Shown in pieces: positions 41,532 to 49,219 of a stretch of DNA of 64,000 nt. The notes under the pieces were generated by a model, which was given only the letters and a program-made list of their open reading frames with translations, searched no databases and had not been told where the DNA came from. The DNA is from Thioglobus_A sp964344985 (lineage in GTDB: Bacteria; Pseudomonadota; Gammaproteobacteria; PS1; Pseudothioglobaceae), in NCBI GenBank assembly GCA_964344985.1, contig CAYFPI010000004.1, positions 38,219 through 102,218 of the forward strand, in the 5' to 3' direction. A program made the position numbers and the translations under genes. The number at the start of each line of letters is the position of its first letter. Position 1 is the first letter of the stretch.

Positions 41532-41570
41532 CTTGCTTCCTGTTTACTAAATTTTTAAAAAAAGCTTATT

Positions 41571-41744
41571 TTACTCGATTTCGGCCATGTCAAATTGATC
41601 CTTACCAACAGCGCAAACTGGGCAAATCCAATCTTCTGGCACATCATCCCATTTGGTGCCTGGTGCTAAACCCTCTTCTGGCGCGCCTTTTTCTTCATCA
41701 TAAATCCAATCACATACATTACACTTTAATTTTTTATAACTCAT
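41571..41744 (-). CDS. Rubredoxin
   Basis: 57 aa from the ATG at 41744 (a second ATG directly upstream at 41747 is possible). The iron-binding pairs are KCNVCDWIYD and ICPVCAVGKDQF, with the WDDVPEDW segment between them. It is a small electron carrier with one Fe(Cys)4. It follows the peroxiredoxin gene, separated by a terminator hairpin (41765-41790), so it may be expressed by read-through. Rubredoxin-peroxiredoxin pairing suggests oxidative stress defence. Confidence 0.92.
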   Translation of the reverse strand: MSYKKLKCNVCDWIYDEEKGAPEEGLAPGTKWDDVPEDWICPVCAVGKDQFDMAEIE

Positions 41745-41764
41745 CATTCTCTCCGATATAACAA

Positions 41765-41790
41765 TAAAAAAGGGGAGTAAACTCCCCTTT
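41765..41790 (-). terminator. Terminator or attenuator between peroxiredoxin and rubredoxin
   Basis: AAGGGGAGT-AA-ACTCCCCTT is a strong GC-rich hairpin followed on the minus strand by a T-run (A-run at 41765-41770). It ends the peroxiredoxin transcript 22 nt after its stop and lies about 20 nt before the rubredoxin start, so it may set a low ratio of rubredoxin by partial read-through. Confidence 0.75.
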
Positions 41791-41811
41791 GGCTAACCAA
41801 TGTTTTTTTAT

Positions 41812-42411
41812 TTATAGATCATCAGCGTGGTTTGATAGGTACTCAGCAACGCCTGCTGGTGTGTCTTTCATGCCTTCGTCACCTTTGTTCCAACCTGCAG
41901 GACAAACTTCACCATGTGTTGTGTGGAAATCAAGCGCATCAACCATACGTAACATTTCATCAACATTACGACCTAGTGGAAGATCGTTCACTACTTGATG
42001 ACGAACATCAAAGTTCTCGTCAATTAAGAATGATGCACGTAGTGCAACACCTGCTGGATGAACCACACCGTATGACTCCATAATTGCGTGATTCACATCC
42101 GCTACTAATGGAAAATCAATTGCGCCTAAACCACCATCATTAATATCAGTATTTCTCCAAGCATTATGAGTAAATTGTGAATCAATCGAAACACCTACTA
42201 CTTCAACACCCTTTTCAGCAAACTGAGCAACACGGTGATGGTGCGCCAAGATTTCTGAAGGACAAACAAAAGTGAAATCAAGTGGGTAGAAGAACAACAT
42301 AATCTTCTTGCCTTTAAGGCTTGATAATTGAAAATCATCAACAATTGTGCCATCCGCTAAAACTGCAGCGGCTGTGAAATCAGGGGCTTGTTGTGTTACT
42401 AAAACGCTCAT
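41812..42411 (-). CDS. 2-Cys peroxiredoxin (AhpC/Prx1 type)
   Basis: 199 aa from the ATG at 42411, with GGAGAAAAT just upstream; an ATG at 42444 would add 11 residues without family support. The peroxidatic Cys is in YPLDFTFVCPSEI (about residue 50) and the resolving Cys in HGEVCPAGW (about 170). It reduces hydrogen peroxide and organic peroxides. The C-terminus has the helical extension found in peroxidase-sensitive Prx. Confidence 0.93.
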   Translation of the reverse strand: MSVLVTQQAPDFTAAAVLADGTIVDDFQLSSLKGKKIMLFFYPLDFTFVCPSEILAHHHRVAQFAEKGVEVVGVSIDSQFTHNAWRNTDINDGGLGAIDFPLVADVNHAIMESYGVVHPAGVALRASFLIDENFDVRHQVVNDLPLGRNVDEMLRMVDALDFHTTHGEVCPAGWNKGDEGMKDTPAGVAEYLSNHADDL

Positions 42412-42541
42412 ATTTTCTCCAAATAAATTATTAAATAAACCCATGAATTATACAACTACTTTTTTTGATAAATCTTATAAAAAATAAGGGTTTAGTGCTG
42501 ACAAGCTAGAACATTAACAAATACTCAAGTAAAATGGGCGC

Positions 42542-43930
42542 ATGCTGAAAATCTACAACACACTAACCAAACAAAAAGAAGTCTTTCATCCAATCAATCC
42601 TGAGCATATTGGTATGTATGTATGTGGGATGACGGTTTATGATTATTGCCACATGGGGCATGCCAGAGTGTTAGTTATGTTTGATGTGATTACTCGCCAT
42701 CTTAGACGACAATTTCCACAAGTTAAATATGTGCGCAATATTACTGATATTGATGACAAAATCATTGCTCGCGCTGTAGAAAACAAAGAAGACATCTATA
42801 GCTTAACCAATCGTTTTATCGACGCCATGCATGAAGATGAGCGCGCTTTAAATGTATTGCCGCCTGATGTTGAGCCACGTGCTACTGACTCGATGGATCA
42901 AATGTTTTACATGATTGAGTCTTTAATAGAAAAAGGCATTGCTTATCAGGCAAAAAATGGCGATGTGTATTATTCTGTGCGTGAATTTAGTGGCTACGGA
43001 AAACTAAGCGGAAAAAACCTAGATGACTTAGAGGCTGGCGCTAGAGTTGAAGTGGAAACTGATAAAAAAGATCCGCTTGATTTTGTACTTTGGAAAATGG
43101 CAAAACCGTCAGAGCCTAGCTGGAGCTCTCCTTGGGGCGAAGGCCGCCCTGGATGGCACATTGAGTGCTCTGCCATGTCGTGTCATCACCTTGGCAATCA
43201 TTTTGATATTCACGGCGGTGGTATGGACCTAACCTTTCCGCATCATGAAAACGAAATTGCTCAATCTGAAGGCGCTAATAACACAACTTTTGTCAACACT
43301 TGGATGCATGTTGGATTTGTCAATATTAATGATGAAAAAATGAGTAAATCGCTCAATAACTTTTTCACCATTCGTGGCGTATTAGAAAATTATGATGGCG
43401 AAACGCTGCGCTATTTTATTATGAGCTCGCATTATCGCTCTCCACTTAATTTTTCTGATGAGAATCTAAACAACGCCAAATCATCACTAACACGACTTTA
43501 TACAGCGCTTAGAGGTTTGCACGCATCAGATGCAGCCATGGATGAAGTATCGCAACGCTTTGATTTTGAGGCGCGTTTTAACGCTGCACTAGATGATGAC
43601 TTCAACACACCAATCGCACTGAGCATTTTGTTTGAACTAGCAAAATCTGTTAACTCAGAACGCGATAAAGACATTGATCAGGCTAGTGCTTTGGCGCAAT
43701 TATTAAGAAAACTAGGTGGCTATATTGGTGTATTACAAATGGATGCTGATGAATTCTTGAAACAAGGTGTTGCACTTAGTGATGATGAAATTGATGCAAA
43801 AATTAAATCTCGCGATCAAGCTAGAGCAGACAAAGATTTTGCACTTAGTGACCAAATCAGAGACGAGTTAACTGAGCTTGGTATTGTGCTTGAAGATAGT
43901 GCTAGTGGCACAACTTGGCGTAGAAAATAA
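42542..43930 (+). CDS. cysS: Cysteinyl-tRNA synthetase
   Basis: 462 aa, usual length. The HIGH-like motif is HMGHAR, preceded by YVCGMTVYDYCHMG (zinc Cys at position 28). The second Cys and His ligands are in GWHIECSAM and DLTFPHHENE, and the KMSKS loop is MSKSLNNF. The class I synthetase core and the C-terminal anticodon-binding domain are complete. It charges tRNA-Cys. Confidence 0.97.
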   Translation: MLKIYNTLTKQKEVFHPINPEHIGMYVCGMTVYDYCHMGHARVLVMFDVITRHLRRQFPQVKYVRNITDIDDKIIARAVENKEDIYSLTNRFIDAMHEDERALNVLPPDVEPRATDSMDQMFYMIESLIEKGIAYQAKNGDVYYSVREFSGYGKLSGKNLDDLEAGARVEVETDKKDPLDFVLWKMAKPSEPSWSSPWGEGRPGWHIECSAMSCHHLGNHFDIHGGGMDLTFPHHENEIAQSEGANNTTFVNTWMHVGFVNINDEKMSKSLNNFFTIRGVLENYDGETLRYFIMSSHYRSPLNFSDENLNNAKSSLTRLYTALRGLHASDAAMDEVSQRFDFEARFNAALDDDFNTPIALSILFELAKSVNSERDKDIDQASALAQLLRKLGGYIGVLQMDADEFLKQGVALSDDEIDAKIKSRDQARADKDFALSDQIRDELTELGIVLEDSASGTTWRRK

Positions 43931-43939
43931 TCTGTAAAC

Positions 43940-44617
43940 ATGTCAACTAATCACATCAATTGGCAAGCCATTGACACTGTTTTGCTTGACATGGATGGCA
44001 CACTACTTGATCTACATTTTGATCTACATTTTTGGATGGAATATCTGCCATTGGTATTTGCCAACAAACACAACATCTCTTATCAAGAATCTAAAGATAA
44101 AATTTACCCAATTTTGCGTGCCGAAGAAGGCAAACTTCATTGGTACTGTCTAGATTATTGGCAAAAAGTATTTGAACTTGATATTGCCCAACTTAAAGAA
44201 GATATCTCACACTTAATTCAAATACACCCATTTGTACTGGAATTTTTAACTCAGGCAAAACAGCATAACAAACGCATTTACTTAGTGACCAATGCCCATC
44301 GAAAAACCATTGCTTTAAAAATGCGCGTAACCAACTTGGAAAGTTATTTTGACGAAATCATCTCTTCACATGATTATGATATTGCCAAAGAGGATCAAGG
44401 TTTTTGGCATAGACTTGATGAAGCCATTAATTTAAACAAAGAAAAAAGCGTATTTTTTGATGACTCTATTGCGGTTCTTAATTCGGCCAAAAAGTATGGA
44501 ATCGGCACCGTTGTTGCTATCAATAAGCCCAGCTCTAAAATAGATGCCAAACCAGTAACCGGATTTATTAATATTGAAACTTTTGAGCATGCGATGCCAC
44601 TCAAACATCACCAATAA
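43940..44617 (+). CDS. yrfG: HAD-superfamily GMP/IMP nucleotidase (YrfG/GmhB-like)
   Basis: 225 aa. HAD motif I LLDMDGTLLDLHFD, motif II LVTNAHRKT, and motif III/IV FFDDSIAVLNSAKKYG. The sequence HWYCLDYWQKVFELD in the cap region is characteristic of YrfG, a purine-nucleoside monophosphatase. It follows cysS by 9 nt and ends at a strong terminator. Confidence 0.8.
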   Translation: MSTNHINWQAIDTVLLDMDGTLLDLHFDLHFWMEYLPLVFANKHNISYQESKDKIYPILRAEEGKLHWYCLDYWQKVFELDIAQLKEDISHLIQIHPFVLEFLTQAKQHNKRIYLVTNAHRKTIALKMRVTNLESYFDEIISSHDYDIAKEDQGFWHRLDEAINLNKEKSVFFDDSIAVLNSAKKYGIGTVVAINKPSSKIDAKPVTGFINIETFEHAMPLKHHQ

Positions 44618-44645
44618 AAAATCCGCCATCAAGGCGGATTTTTTT
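44616..44645. terminator. Bidirectional terminator between yrfG and the SCP2 gene
   Basis: AAAAAATCCGCC-ATCAA-GGCGGATTTTTTT: a 12-bp stem with A-run on the left and T-run on the right, so it works for the plus-strand yrfG and the minus-strand SCP2 gene that ends 19 nt further on. Confidence 0.85.
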
Positions 44646-44664
44646 AATCGTTAATTAGTTGACT

Positions 44665-45069
44665 TTATTCGCCACCAATCTCACTCATTAATGCAAAACT
44701 TTTTACAAATGGCCCAGCCATGCTTGGGTTTTTGATCATTGAGCCAAAATCACCTGTTTCAAATTTTAACTTACCCATAGTTACCGCCATACCCATAGAA
44801 CTCATGCCTAAAGGCTTGTCTAACCATTTCATCCAGTTCTTCTTATCGGCTCTCATGTCCCAATCAGCACTCTCGCCATCGTAATCACCTGCACGAACAC
44901 ACTCGCCGTTTTCAACTACAAAAATACCTGTTGGTGTACCGTCACCTTTAAAACCACATGCAATGGTTGATGAAAAGTTAATTTCTGCCAATTTGCCACG
45001 AACCTCATCTGATGCATTCCATGCGTCTTTTAATTGATTCATCCACTCATTTGAAAATAATACTGCCAT
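44665..45069 (-). CDS. SCP2 sterol-binding domain protein
   Basis: 134 aa. The alpha/beta pattern and the signatures GDYDGESADWDMRADKK, WMKWLDKPLG and GMAVTMGKLKFETGDFGSM fit SCP2-domain proteins, which bind hydrophobic ligands such as lipids or ubiquinone-like molecules. No signal peptide. The role is unknown in bacteria like this. It stands alone between the terminator and a 270-bp upstream intergenic region. Confidence 0.75.
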   Translation of the reverse strand: MAVLFSNEWMNQLKDAWNASDEVRGKLAEINFSSTIACGFKGDGTPTGIFVVENGECVRAGDYDGESADWDMRADKKNWMKWLDKPLGMSSMGMAVTMGKLKFETGDFGSMIKNPSMAGPFVKSFALMSEIGGE

Positions 45070-45339
45070 GTTAATCTCCTATTAATAACACTATACAAAA
45101 AGCGAAAATTTCGCCCATTCTCCTCAAATTTATTCATCTTATGAACGCCAATATTATGCCAAGTAAAACGCCCAATATTGAACTGTTTTTAATAAAAAAA
45201 ATAAGTATGGCACAAGAGTCTAATTTAACAAAAAATTAAGAGGGCTAGAGTGTTAAAACTTTCTCATATTTTGTTGAATAATTAAAGCTTAAGGTATAAT
45301 TTATTTTTGATATTTACTAGGCTTAAATAAGCACAGATA

Positions 45340-45819
45340 ATGAAGTTAAAAATTGGTATTCTTTCCGATACACATGGGTTTATTCACCCTGAAGTTATTA
45401 AAATTATTAATCAATGTGATATTGGTATTCATGCAGGCGACATTATTGACAAGACTACATTAAAAGATTTAAAACCTAAGCAAAAACTCATTGCTATTCA
45501 GGGTAATAATGACGCACACATTGATGAGCTTAATTTGGTAGAAAAACTATCTTTTGAACAAGACGATATTATTATCGAACATGGGCATGAACATGGCGCT
45601 CACACACCTTCACATGATTCACTAAGGTCAACCTATCCAAAAGCAAAAATAATCATCTATGGACATACGCATAAACAAGTGATTGACACAAAAAGCTTGC
45701 CTTGGATAATCAATCCTGGCGCTGCTGGCAAGGTGCGTAATCATGGCGGTGCAAAATGTTTAACACTCGAGATAACAGAATCAAGCGAGTGGCTTATAAC
45801 GCCTTTTGTATTCGACTAG
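45340..45819 (+). CDS. YfcE/MJ0936-type metallophosphoesterase
   Basis: 159 aa. The metal motifs are all visible: LSDTHGFIHPE (D-x-H), HAGDIID (GD), GNNDAH (GNND), HGHEHGAH and YGHTHKQV (GHxH). These small phosphoesterases act on phosphodiesters in vitro; the natural substrate is unknown. It has a TATAAT at about 45295 upstream and a short gap before PPi-PFK. Confidence 0.88.
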   Translation: MKLKIGILSDTHGFIHPEVIKIINQCDIGIHAGDIIDKTTLKDLKPKQKLIAIQGNNDAHIDELNLVEKLSFEQDDIIIEHGHEHGAHTPSHDSLRSTYPKAKIIIYGHTHKQVIDTKSLPWIINPGAAGKVRNHGGAKCLTLEITESSEWLITPFVFD

Positions 45820-45847
45820 AATTGAGAAAAAATCAAGTATTTTTACA

Positions 45848-45878
45848 TTGACAATGTATAATCAATGGTTTTTATAAG
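45848..45878 (+). promoter_or_regulatory. Candidate promoter of the pyrophosphate-phosphofructokinase gene
   Basis: TTGACA at 45848-45853 is a perfect -35, paired with TATAAG at 45873-45878 (19-nt spacer). Alternatively TGTATAAT (TATAAT at 45857-45862) could be a -10 with another -35. Either would give a short leader before the ATG at 45895. The choice needs a 5'-end map. Confidence 0.4.
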
Positions 45879-45894
45879 TAATTAAGGAATGACA

Positions 45895-47139
45895 ATGAAA
45901 AACGCTTTTTATGCGCAATCAGGCGGTGTAACTGCAGTAATTAACTCTTCTGCTTGTGGTGTTATCGAAACAGCACGTAAACATCCAGACAAAATTGGCA
46001 CTGTATATGCTGGTCAAAACGGCATCATTGGCGCACTAACTGAAAATCTAATTGACACATCTAAAGAGTCTGACGCTGATATTGCAGCACTTAAGCATAC
46101 GCCTTCTGGTGGTTTTGGTTCATGTCGTTACAAGATGAAATCTTTAGAAGCTAATAAGGCTGAATACGAAAGATTAATCGAAGTATTTAAAGCTCATGAT
46201 ATTGGCTACTTCTTCTACAATGGTGGTGGCGATTCTGCTGACACTTGTTTAAAAGTTTCTCAATTGTCAGAATCTATGGGTTACCCAATTCAAGCAATTC
46301 ACGTACCGAAGACGGTTGATAACGATTTACCAATTACAGATAACTGCCCAGGTTTTGGTTCAGTTGCAAAATACATTGCTGTTTCTACATTAGAGGCAAG
46401 TTTTGACGTTGCATCAATGGCTGCAACTTCAACTAAAATCTTCGTACTTGAGGTTATGGGTCGTCATGCTGGTTGGATTGCAGCTGCTGGCGGTTTGGTT
46501 GATGATTCAATTCCTGTGGTAATCTTATTCCCAGAAGTTGATTTTGATGAAGAAAAATTCCTAGCTAAAGTTGATAAAAATGTTAAAGAATTTGGTTACT
46601 GTACAGTAGTTGTATCAGAAGGTACTAAGTGGGCAGATGGTAGATTCCTAGCAGAGCAAGGCACTCGTGATGACTTTGGTCATGCACAACTTGGTGGTGC
46701 TGCTCCTGTTGTTGCTAACTTAATTAAAGACGCTCTAGGTTATAAATACCACTGGGCTGTTGCTGATTACTTACAACGTGCAGCACGTCACCTATCTTCA
46801 GAGTCTGATGTTGAGCAAGCTTATGCATTAGGTGAGGCTGCTGTTAATATGGCACTTGAAGGTAAAAACTCAGTAATGCCTGCTGTTATTCGCACATCAA
46901 ACAACCCTTACACTTGGGAAATTGGCTCTGGTGAGTTAAAAGACATTGCTAATGTTGAGAAGATGATGCCAATGGAATACATTTCTGATGACGGTTTTGG
47001 TATTACCGATGCTTGTCGTGAGTACTTACAGCCACTTATCGAAGGTGAAAACTACCCTCCATACAAAAATGGCTTGCCAGATTACGTGGTAATGAAAAAA
47101 GAAATGGTAGCTAAAAAACTACCACCATTTGAAGTTTAA
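45895..47139 (+). CDS. Pyrophosphate-dependent 6-phosphofructokinase
   Basis: 414 aa from the ATG at 45895 (AAGGA 6 nt upstream; an ATG at 45889 is too close to it). PFK-A fold. Two residues indicate PPi use rather than ATP: the phosphoryl-site loop is GGGDSADT, with Asp where ATP enzymes have Gly, and the catalytic loop is PKTVDNDL (PKT rather than PGT). MGRHAGWIAAAGG is intact. The reaction is reversible, so it can also convert fructose-1,6-bisphosphate to fructose-6-phosphate while making PPi. It heads the cluster with adk and hppA. Confidence 0.9.
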   Translation: MKNAFYAQSGGVTAVINSSACGVIETARKHPDKIGTVYAGQNGIIGALTENLIDTSKESDADIAALKHTPSGGFGSCRYKMKSLEANKAEYERLIEVFKAHDIGYFFYNGGGDSADTCLKVSQLSESMGYPIQAIHVPKTVDNDLPITDNCPGFGSVAKYIAVSTLEASFDVASMAATSTKIFVLEVMGRHAGWIAAAGGLVDDSIPVVILFPEVDFDEEKFLAKVDKNVKEFGYCTVVVSEGTKWADGRFLAEQGTRDDFGHAQLGGAAPVVANLIKDALGYKYHWAVADYLQRAARHLSSESDVEQAYALGEAAVNMALEGKNSVMPAVIRTSNNPYTWEIGSGELKDIANVEKMMPMEYISDDGFGITDACREYLQPLIEGENYPPYKNGLPDYVVMKKEMVAKKLPPFEV

Positions 47140-47155
47140 AAAGGAATTAAGAAAA

Positions 47156-47806
47156 ATGAACGTTATTTTATTAGGCCCTCCGGGCGCAGGTAAAGGCACT
47201 CAAGCCACTAATATTTGCGAAAAATACTCTATTCCTCAAATCTCAACAGGTGACATGCTACGTGCTGCGGTTAAAGCTGGCACGCCTTTAGGCATTGAAG
47301 CTAAGAAAGTAATGGATGCTGGTGGTTTAGTGTCTGATGATATTATCATCGGATTAGTTAAAGAAAGAATTCAAGAAGATGACTGTGAAAACGGCTTCTT
47401 GTTTGATGGCTTTCCACGCACAATTGCTCAAGCTGAAGCATTAAAAACTGATGGTGTTAAGGTTGATTACGTAGTTGAAATTCAAGTTCCAGATGAAGAC
47501 ATCGTAACACGCATGTCAGGTCGTCGTGCTCACTTAGCTTCAGGTCGCACTTACCACATTGTTTACAATCCGCCTAAAGTTGAAGGTATTGATGATGTTA
47601 CTGGCGAAGATCTTGTTCAGCGCGCAGATGACAATGAAGAAACAGTACGTTCTCGCTTAGATGTTTATCATGAGCAAACTCAGCCATTGGTTGATTACTA
47701 CCAGTCATGGATGAATGAAGATGATAATGCACCTAAGTATGGTGCAGCAAATGGTGTTGGCTCTCTTGATGAAGTAAGAGATCGTGTATATGCACAATTA
47801 GGCTAA
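47156..47806 (+). CDS. adk: Adenylate kinase
   Basis: 216 aa from the ATG at 47156 (MNVILLGPPGAGKGTQA; the frame from 47129 overlaps the PFK end). The P-loop GPPGAGKGT, the LID GRRAHLASGRTYHIVYNPP and the core FDGFPRTIAQAEAL are typical of the long, zinc-free form. It equilibrates ATP, ADP and AMP; sulfate-activating sat reactions produce or consume AMP-derived APS, so it fits near energy genes. Confidence 0.95.
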   Translation: MNVILLGPPGAGKGTQATNICEKYSIPQISTGDMLRAAVKAGTPLGIEAKKVMDAGGLVSDDIIIGLVKERIQEDDCENGFLFDGFPRTIAQAEALKTDGVKVDYVVEIQVPDEDIVTRMSGRRAHLASGRTYHIVYNPPKVEGIDDVTGEDLVQRADDNEETVRSRLDVYHEQTQPLVDYYQSWMNEDDNAPKYGAANGVGSLDEVRDRVYAQLG

Positions 47807-47828
47807 ACGCTAGCTTAAACCAACAACG

Positions 47829-47864
47829 GGGGCTTGTGTCAGAGATGGCATAAGCCCTTTTTTT
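47829..47864 (+). terminator. Terminator after adk
   Basis: GGGCTT (47830-47835) pairs with AAGCCC (47852-47857), followed by a run of eight T. It ends the PPi-PFK-adk transcript about 25 nt after the adk stop, so the next gene must have its own promoter or read-through. Confidence 0.8.
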
Positions 47865-47890
47865 TAAATTTTTTATTGCTTATTAAAAAA

Positions 47891-49064
47891 ATGACAACAA
47901 TTGGCCCAAGAGAAATCAATGTTCCATTCAGACCTATCCCACTAGATGTGCCAGAGGGTATGAAGCCTAATGAGTTTTTTAACTCTCCAGAAAATTTAGC
48001 AGACCTTACTCAAAATAACGGTCTGCTGACTAATGAGGAAGACTTGTTACTATATCGAAAAGCCTTAGGTCACTCTAATGAATTCGATTGTTCTATTATT
48101 TACAACACTTCTCAAAGTGTATTAAACCCACTTGGTAGACCTGTTCGTCGTACACAAGTTCCAAGCAATGTTAGAAATGTTTGGAATAGAATGAATCAGA
48201 TCATTATCGGCTTTATGCTGGAGCATTATCCTGACCCTGACAAGCATTTGGTTTTAGCAGGTGAGGCTTCGCTAGACGCTACTTGGCCAATTACCTCGGC
48301 CGGTGTTCCTAGTATTCGAATGCTGCATAATCATTTTATTGTGTTTGATAAAGAGCAGTTAACACAAGCCAAACTAACCGACACAAATAATCCGAATTTA
48401 ACAGACGGTGGGCAGCATTCTTTATTTTCTGCTTACATGCAAGATGTGTACTCAGAATTNNNNNNNNNNATCCAGTTTAGATCTAGAGATTTTAAAACCT
48501 ATTGAAGGAAAGACGTCATCACTAGCACTGACTGGCTATCCACAAGGATTGCCAAGTTGGGAAGTGCAAGGTGGTATTGATAGTTTAAAAAATATTAAAT
48601 TTTGGGCAGAGTATGATCAAGTATTAAAAGGTTTTTTAGATTTTTATCGAACATTTTTCGCACAAGTCTCTAGTCGCAATTCTGGCGTGCCTAACAACGC
48701 TTATTTTCCTAAGGAGATTGAAAAAACATTATTATTCAATAATTGTTTTTTATCTGCCGCTAAGAAAGTTCGTGACAAGTGTATTAGCGACGCTAAATAC
48801 TCTTCTGCTATTCGCTGGCAACCTGCTTTTAAGCAGCTTATCTATCGCAATGATGAAGGTAAATTAATTGTTACTATCTCTCAAAATTCAATCGGGAATG
48901 CCATTACAGAGCTTTTAGGCGTTGTGGTCAATCGAACGCCAGATGCACAAGCTTATGAACAAGCAGAACCTGCTTTAATTGATAAATTATTAAAGCTTAG
49001 ATCAAGACTAATTGAGGCAGATTTAGGGCACGGTATCGAGACAAAATACTGGGGCAAAGATTAA
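47891..49064 (+). CDS. Unknown conserved-looking protein in the pyrophosphate cluster, split by a scaffold gap
   Basis: About 390 codons from the ATG at 47891 (MTTIGPREINVPFRPIPLD) to 49064, broken by the 10-N gap at 48460-48469. No signal peptide or membrane helix. A pattern VPSIRMLHNHFIVFDK (about residues 143-158) with a His-Asn-His could be a metal or catalytic site. Other stretches are ALTGYPQGLPSWEVQGG and FRTFFAQVSSRN-like, with helical C-terminal part. I do not recognise the family. Codon composition matches its neighbours. It lies between adk and hppA but after a terminator. Confidence 0.7.
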
Positions 49065-49153
49065 ACCTTAATACTGTCTGTAAAGCTCATTACAACAATT
49101 CCTTAACGCATATCAATTTTCATTAAATAATAATATTATTATCTTATTTAACG

Positions 49154-49177
49154 CCGATTATTAACTATAATAATCGG
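49154..49177. promoter_or_regulatory. Perfect palindrome upstream of hppA
   Basis: CCGATTATTA-ACTA-TAATAATCGG: a perfect 10-bp stem with a 4-nt loop, 42-66 nt before the hppA start. It is not followed by T-runs, so it is unlikely to be a terminator of the unknown gene. An operator or a 5'-leader hairpin are both possible. AAAGGAG just before the hppA ATG gives the ribosome-binding site. Confidence 0.5.
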
Positions 49178-49219
49178 TGGAGAAAATTTGTATACTACTA
49201 GAAAGGAGAAAAGAAAGTA

